Shown: piece after piece, positions 6,530 through 8,419 of the stretch
How positions within the stretch are numbered: the stretch's first letter is position 1
How the letters are laid out: each line of letters begins with the position of its first letter
Assembly: GCA_017997315.1 (NCBI GenBank)
Contig: JAGOFF010000093.1
Location: 1 to 8,419, forward strand
DNA from: Clostridia bacterium
GTDB taxonomy: Bacteria > Bacillota > Clostridia > Saccharofermentanales > UBA5734
DNA length: 8,419 nt
Reading direction: 5' to 3'
Translations under genes and position numbers: made by a program
The notes under the pieces: model-generated
Seen by the model: only the letters and a program-made list of their open reading frames with translations
What the model was told of the DNA's origin: nothing
Database searches by the model: none

Positions 6530-6558
6530 GGTCCGCCCTATCGGACCTCGGTTCCGAT
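6530..6558 (-). repeat. Two competing small hairpins in the dfx 3' untranslated region
   Basis: GGTCCG (6530-6535) can pair with CGGACC (6542-6547), and ATCGGA (6540-6545) can pair with TCCGAT (6553-6558). Both use CGGA at 6542-6545, so they exclude each other. They sit between the dfx stop and its terminator. A function is not shown. Confidence 0.3.
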
Positions 6559-6561
6559 GGT

Positions 6562-6939
6562 TCAGATCGAGGATTTCCAGAGTCCGTGGAGGTTGCAGAA
6601 CGCATACACATCCACATTCTCGCGGTCGCAGAATACCGCTTTGGGTTCGTCCCCAGGCTGGAGTGCGATACGCTCGGTGCCGCCCTCGCCGACGACCGCA
6701 ATCCACTCGATGAAATGCTCTTCGGTCATCGGGTGCGCAACGGAACCGACGGTGACGATGATCTTGCCGTCCTTGCGGACCGCAACCGGGACATGTTTCT
6801 CTTTGGAGGCGTCCACCGTATTGGGCTCCAGCTTTTTCATGGGCTCGTTGCAGCAGACCAGTTCTCCGCCGCCCTCACGGATGAGGCCGACAAGGTTGCC
6901 GCATACTTCGCAGACATAGAAGGCTACCGCTTTTTTCAT
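6562..6939 (-). CDS. dfx: Desulfoferrodoxin (two-iron superoxide reductase)
   Basis: The product is 125 residues, the usual full length. ATG 6939 is preceded by AAGGTGG seven bases upstream; the reading frame stays open further upstream but that part has no family similarity. The N-terminal desulforedoxin domain has Cys10, Cys13, Cys29 and Cys30 for the Fe(Cys)4 centre. The catalytic domain has Glu47-Lys48-His49 (EKHVPV), His69 (VAHPM), His75 (EEHFIEW), Cys115 and His118 (FCNLHGLW), giving the Fe(His)4Cys site plus the Glu and Lys that assist turnover. The enzyme reduces superoxide to hydrogen peroxide without making oxygen, taking electrons from rubredoxin or similar donors. It is cytoplasmic and typical of anaerobes. 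The gene has its own terminator and its own upstream regulatory region, so it is probably monocistronic. It shares a detoxification theme with hcp. Confidence 0.97.
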   Translation of the reverse strand: MKKAVAFYVCEVCGNLVGLIREGGGELVCCNEPMKKLEPNTVDASKEKHVPVAVRKDGKIIVTVGSVAHPMTEEHFIEWIAVVGEGGTERIALQPGDEPKAVFCDRENVDVYAFCNLHGLWKSSI

Positions 6940-6985
6940 GGGGATACCACCTTTCCGTTGTGTTGTCCGTTTCGGATTCTCCTTC

Positions 6986-7014
6986 ATGATACCGTAAGCG
7001 TTCCCGGGCAACAA
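6986..7014 (-). promoter_or_regulatory. Proximal promoter candidate for dfx
   Basis: On the minus strand TTGTTG (7014-7009) and TATCAT (6991-6986) are separated by 17 bases. The -10 box matches at five of six positions. Transcription would begin near 6979, giving a leader of about 40 bases before ATG 6939. Confidence 0.4.
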
Positions 7015-7102
7015 CCCGGACCCGTCCCGGTCAGGACGAGACCTCCGCACGGTCGTCAGGGCGCGTTCCCTTTCCTGTCGGATTTCCGTCGGACACTTGT
7101 CG

Positions 7103-7118
7103 TTACTATACGTAGTAA
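7103..7118. promoter_or_regulatory. Operator-like inverted repeat over a distal -10 box, upstream of dfx
   Basis: TTACTA and TAGTAA form a perfect inverted repeat around TACG, in an AT-rich island of otherwise GC-rich DNA. On the minus strand TATAGT (7110-7105), a five-of-six match to TATAAT, lies inside it, so a protein bound here would block polymerase. No good -35 lies at standard spacing (TTACGA at 7136-7131 is 20 bases away). The regulator is unknown; the site does not match the PerR box. Confidence 0.4.
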
Positions 7119-7166
7119 ACCGATATGAAATCGTAACATGCATGACGCTCCGGTGCCGGAACGAAG

Positions 7167-7220
7167 AAACCGTTCCGGAATGCCGTCCGCCCTGCGGAGC
7201 CGGCTCGTTCCGGAACGGTT
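7167..7220 (-). terminator. Long GC-rich hairpin after the NifX-like gene, probable terminator
   Basis: AACCGTTCCGGAA (7168-7180) and TTCCGGAACGGTT (7208-7220) form a perfect 13-bp inverted repeat. Inside it, GCCG pairs with CGGC and TCCGC with GCGGA around loop CCT, so almost the whole 53 bases fold. On the minus strand the stem ends in GGTT and continues TCTTCGTT, a moderate U tract. It begins about 30 bases after the stop at 7252. Confidence 0.7.
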
Positions 7221-7251
7221 GCCCGGTCTGGCGCCCGGGGTGGATCCCGCC

Positions 7252-7614
7252 TTAGTGGTGTCCCCCGCAATCGCCGGCGTGCGCATGCTCAGTACATGTC
7301 GCTCCGTCCGACACCAGCGTGCCGTCCAGCCAGGACTGGACCGCCTCCGAAGCGTCGCCCGCCGCACCGGTCACCACGCGGATCCCGGCTTCGTTGAACA
7401 GTTCGATCGCGCCTCCGCCCATGCCGCCCGAGATCACGACGTCCGCGTCGGCTTCCCGCATCATGCGGGGAAGCAGCCCGGGCTGATGGCCGGGGTTGTG
7501 GATGAAGGTCCGGCCGGTAATGACCTTCCCCTCCGCCTCGTAGACAAAAAAGCCTTCACAGTGTCCAAAATGGGAGGATACCCGTCCGCTGTCCGCCGCC
7601 ACCGCGATCTTCAT
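7252..7614 (-). CDS. NifX/NifB-type dinitrogenase iron-molybdenum cofactor-binding family protein
   Basis: The product is 120 residues. ATG 7614 is supported by AAAGGAG about seven bases upstream, and it overlaps the mrp stop codon in the sequence ATGA. The family signature is clear: N-terminal MKIAVAADSGRVSSHFGHCE, then VVISGGMGGGAIELFNEAGI at about 59-78. It is the stand-alone ribonuclease-H-like domain shared by NifX, NafY and the NifB C-terminus. Such proteins bind Fe-S or Fe-Mo cofactor intermediates; in non-nitrogen-fixers they are found beside Mrp ATPases and their role is not settled. The last 14 residues are rich in Cys and His (Cys107, His110, His112, Cys116, His119, His120), a likely metal-binding tail. 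No nif structural genes are visible, so nitrogen fixation should not be assumed. Confidence 0.9.
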   Translation of the reverse strand: MKIAVAADSGRVSSHFGHCEGFFVYEAEGKVITGRTFIHNPGHQPGLLPRMMREADADVVISGGMGGGAIELFNEAGIRVVTGAAGDASEAVQSWLDGTLVSDGATCTEHAHAGDCGGHH

Positions 7615-8419
7615 GCGTCCGCTCCTTTCAGCGCCTTGTCCAGCGCATCCATGGTTTCGTCCAGATCCTGACGGTCGTATGCCTCGATCCGGCCCTGGTC
7701 GCACAGCGACGCGACGCCCGGGTGCACAGGGATCCGGCCGAGCAGCGGGATGCCCATCCCGCGGGCGACCTCTTCCGCCTTGCTGCGGCCGAACAGTTCG
7801 ATCCGGCGGCCGCAGTCCGGGCAGACCGCATAGCTCATGTTCTCAATGATCCCGAGCACGGGGATGTTCATCATCCCGGCCATGCGGTACGCTTTGCGCA
7901 CGATGGTGGTCACCAGATCCTGCGGGGAGGTCACCACGACAATGCCGTCCAGCGGGATGGACTGGAACACCGTAAGCGGGACGTCACCGGTTCCGGGCGG
8001 CATGTCGATGAAGAGACGGTCGATCCTTCCCCACACCACATCGGTCCAGAATTGCTTTACGGTGCCGGCGATGAGCGGGCCGCGCCAGACGACCGGTGAA
8101 TCGCTGTCATCCAGCAGCAGATTGATGGACATCACGCGGATGCCGGACTCGGTCACGACCGGAGAGATGCCTCCGTCCGTGTTCTCCGGGCGCATCCCCT
8201 CAAGTCCGAAGACCCGCGGGATCGAAGGGCCGGTCACATCCGCATCCAGCACGCCGACCGACATCCCGCGCCGTCGGCTGAGCACCGCAAGCAGCGAGGT
8301 GACCAGGGACTTGCCCACGCCTCCTTTTCCGCTGTCGACGGCAATCGTATGCTTGAACTGATTGAGGGGATTGGGTTCAAGATGGAACGGGTCGGGGTTC
8401 TGCTTGGTCTCTGTATGGT
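7611..8419 (-). CDS. mrp: Mrp/NBP35-family P-loop ATPase, Fe-S cluster carrier, 5' end off window
   Basis: The frame is open from the right edge to TGA at 7611-7613, giving 268 visible residues without the start. A GTG at 8318 is the Val inside the P-loop and is not the start. Visible residues 30-37 are the deviant Walker A GKGGVGKS, followed by DADVTGPSIP near 58, DMPPGTGD near 138, and VCPDCG near 198-203. Just before the P-loop is QNPDPFHLEPNP, the linker that in this family usually follows an N-terminal Cys-rich segment, which would lie off the window. Mrp/ApbC proteins bind Fe-S clusters as dimers and deliver them to target enzymes, with ATP hydrolysis needed in vivo. The four-base overlap with the NifX-like gene implies translational coupling and a shared role in cofactor handling. 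Confidence 0.95.
   Translation of the reverse strand, partial: HTETKQNPDPFHLEPNPLNQFKHTIAVDSGKGGVGKSLVTSLLAVLSRRRGMSVGVLDADVTGPSIPRVFGLEGMRPENTDGGISPVVTESGIRVMSINLLLDDSDSPVVWRGPLIAGTVKQFWTDVVWGRIDRLFIDMPPGTGDVPLTVFQSIPLDGIVVVTSPQDLVTTIVRKAYRMAGMMNIPVLGIIENMSYAVCPDCGRRIELFGRSKAEEVARGMGIPLLGRIPVHPGVASLCDQGRIEAYDRQDLDETMDALDKALKGADA

Noticed and set aside
6940..7143. N-terminal extension of desulfoferrodoxin
   Set aside because: The frame is open, but the added residues resemble nothing in the family. The ATG at 6939 has a ribosome site and gives the standard 125-residue length.
7614..7704. Extended start of the NifX-like protein
   Set aside because: The extra 30 residues lie inside mrp and precede the family's normal MKIAVA start, which has its own ribosome site.

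Overview
The window is GC-rich, densely coded bacterial DNA. It most likely comes from a strictly anaerobic bacterium. The clues are a hybrid-cluster protein (Hcp), a two-iron superoxide reductase (desulfoferrodoxin), an Mrp-type Fe-S carrier and a NifX/NifB-type cofactor-binding protein. AGGAGG-type ribosome sites, TATAAT -10 boxes and U-tailed terminators would suit an anaerobic Firmicute (Clostridia-like), but the sequence does not fix the phylum. I see no mobile element, tRNA, rRNA or CRISPR array.

Layout, left to right. A minus-strand SMP-30/gluconolactonase-like gene runs off the left edge (1-706). Upstream of it on the same strand is an extended short-chain dehydrogenase/reductase (853-1947). 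A divergent intergenic region (1948-2230) separates that gene from the only plus-strand operon: a small cupin (2231-2551) followed by hcp (2624-4186). A bidirectional terminator (4212-4249) lies between hcp and a convergent two-gene minus-strand operon. That operon encodes a small membrane-anchored protein (5805-6215) and a large lipoprotein (4283-5773), which share a repeated domain. Its upstream region (6216-6496) holds a good promoter and a strong hairpin followed by six U residues, so it may carry an attenuator or a small RNA. Next, all on the minus strand, come desulfoferrodoxin (6562-6939) with its own terminator, a 312-base regulatory gap, and a translationally coupled mrp / NifX-like pair (7252-8419), in which mrp runs off the right edge.

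Taken together, hcp and desulfoferrodoxin handle reactive nitrogen and oxygen species in anaerobes, and Mrp plus the NifX-like protein probably act in Fe-S or metal-cofactor handling. The cupin-hcp promoter carries an inverted repeat placed exactly where a class II CRP/FNR-type activator would sit. The desulfoferrodoxin upstream region has an inverted repeat lying over a possible -10 box. The least understood part is the repeat-domain lipoprotein operon and its structured leader.
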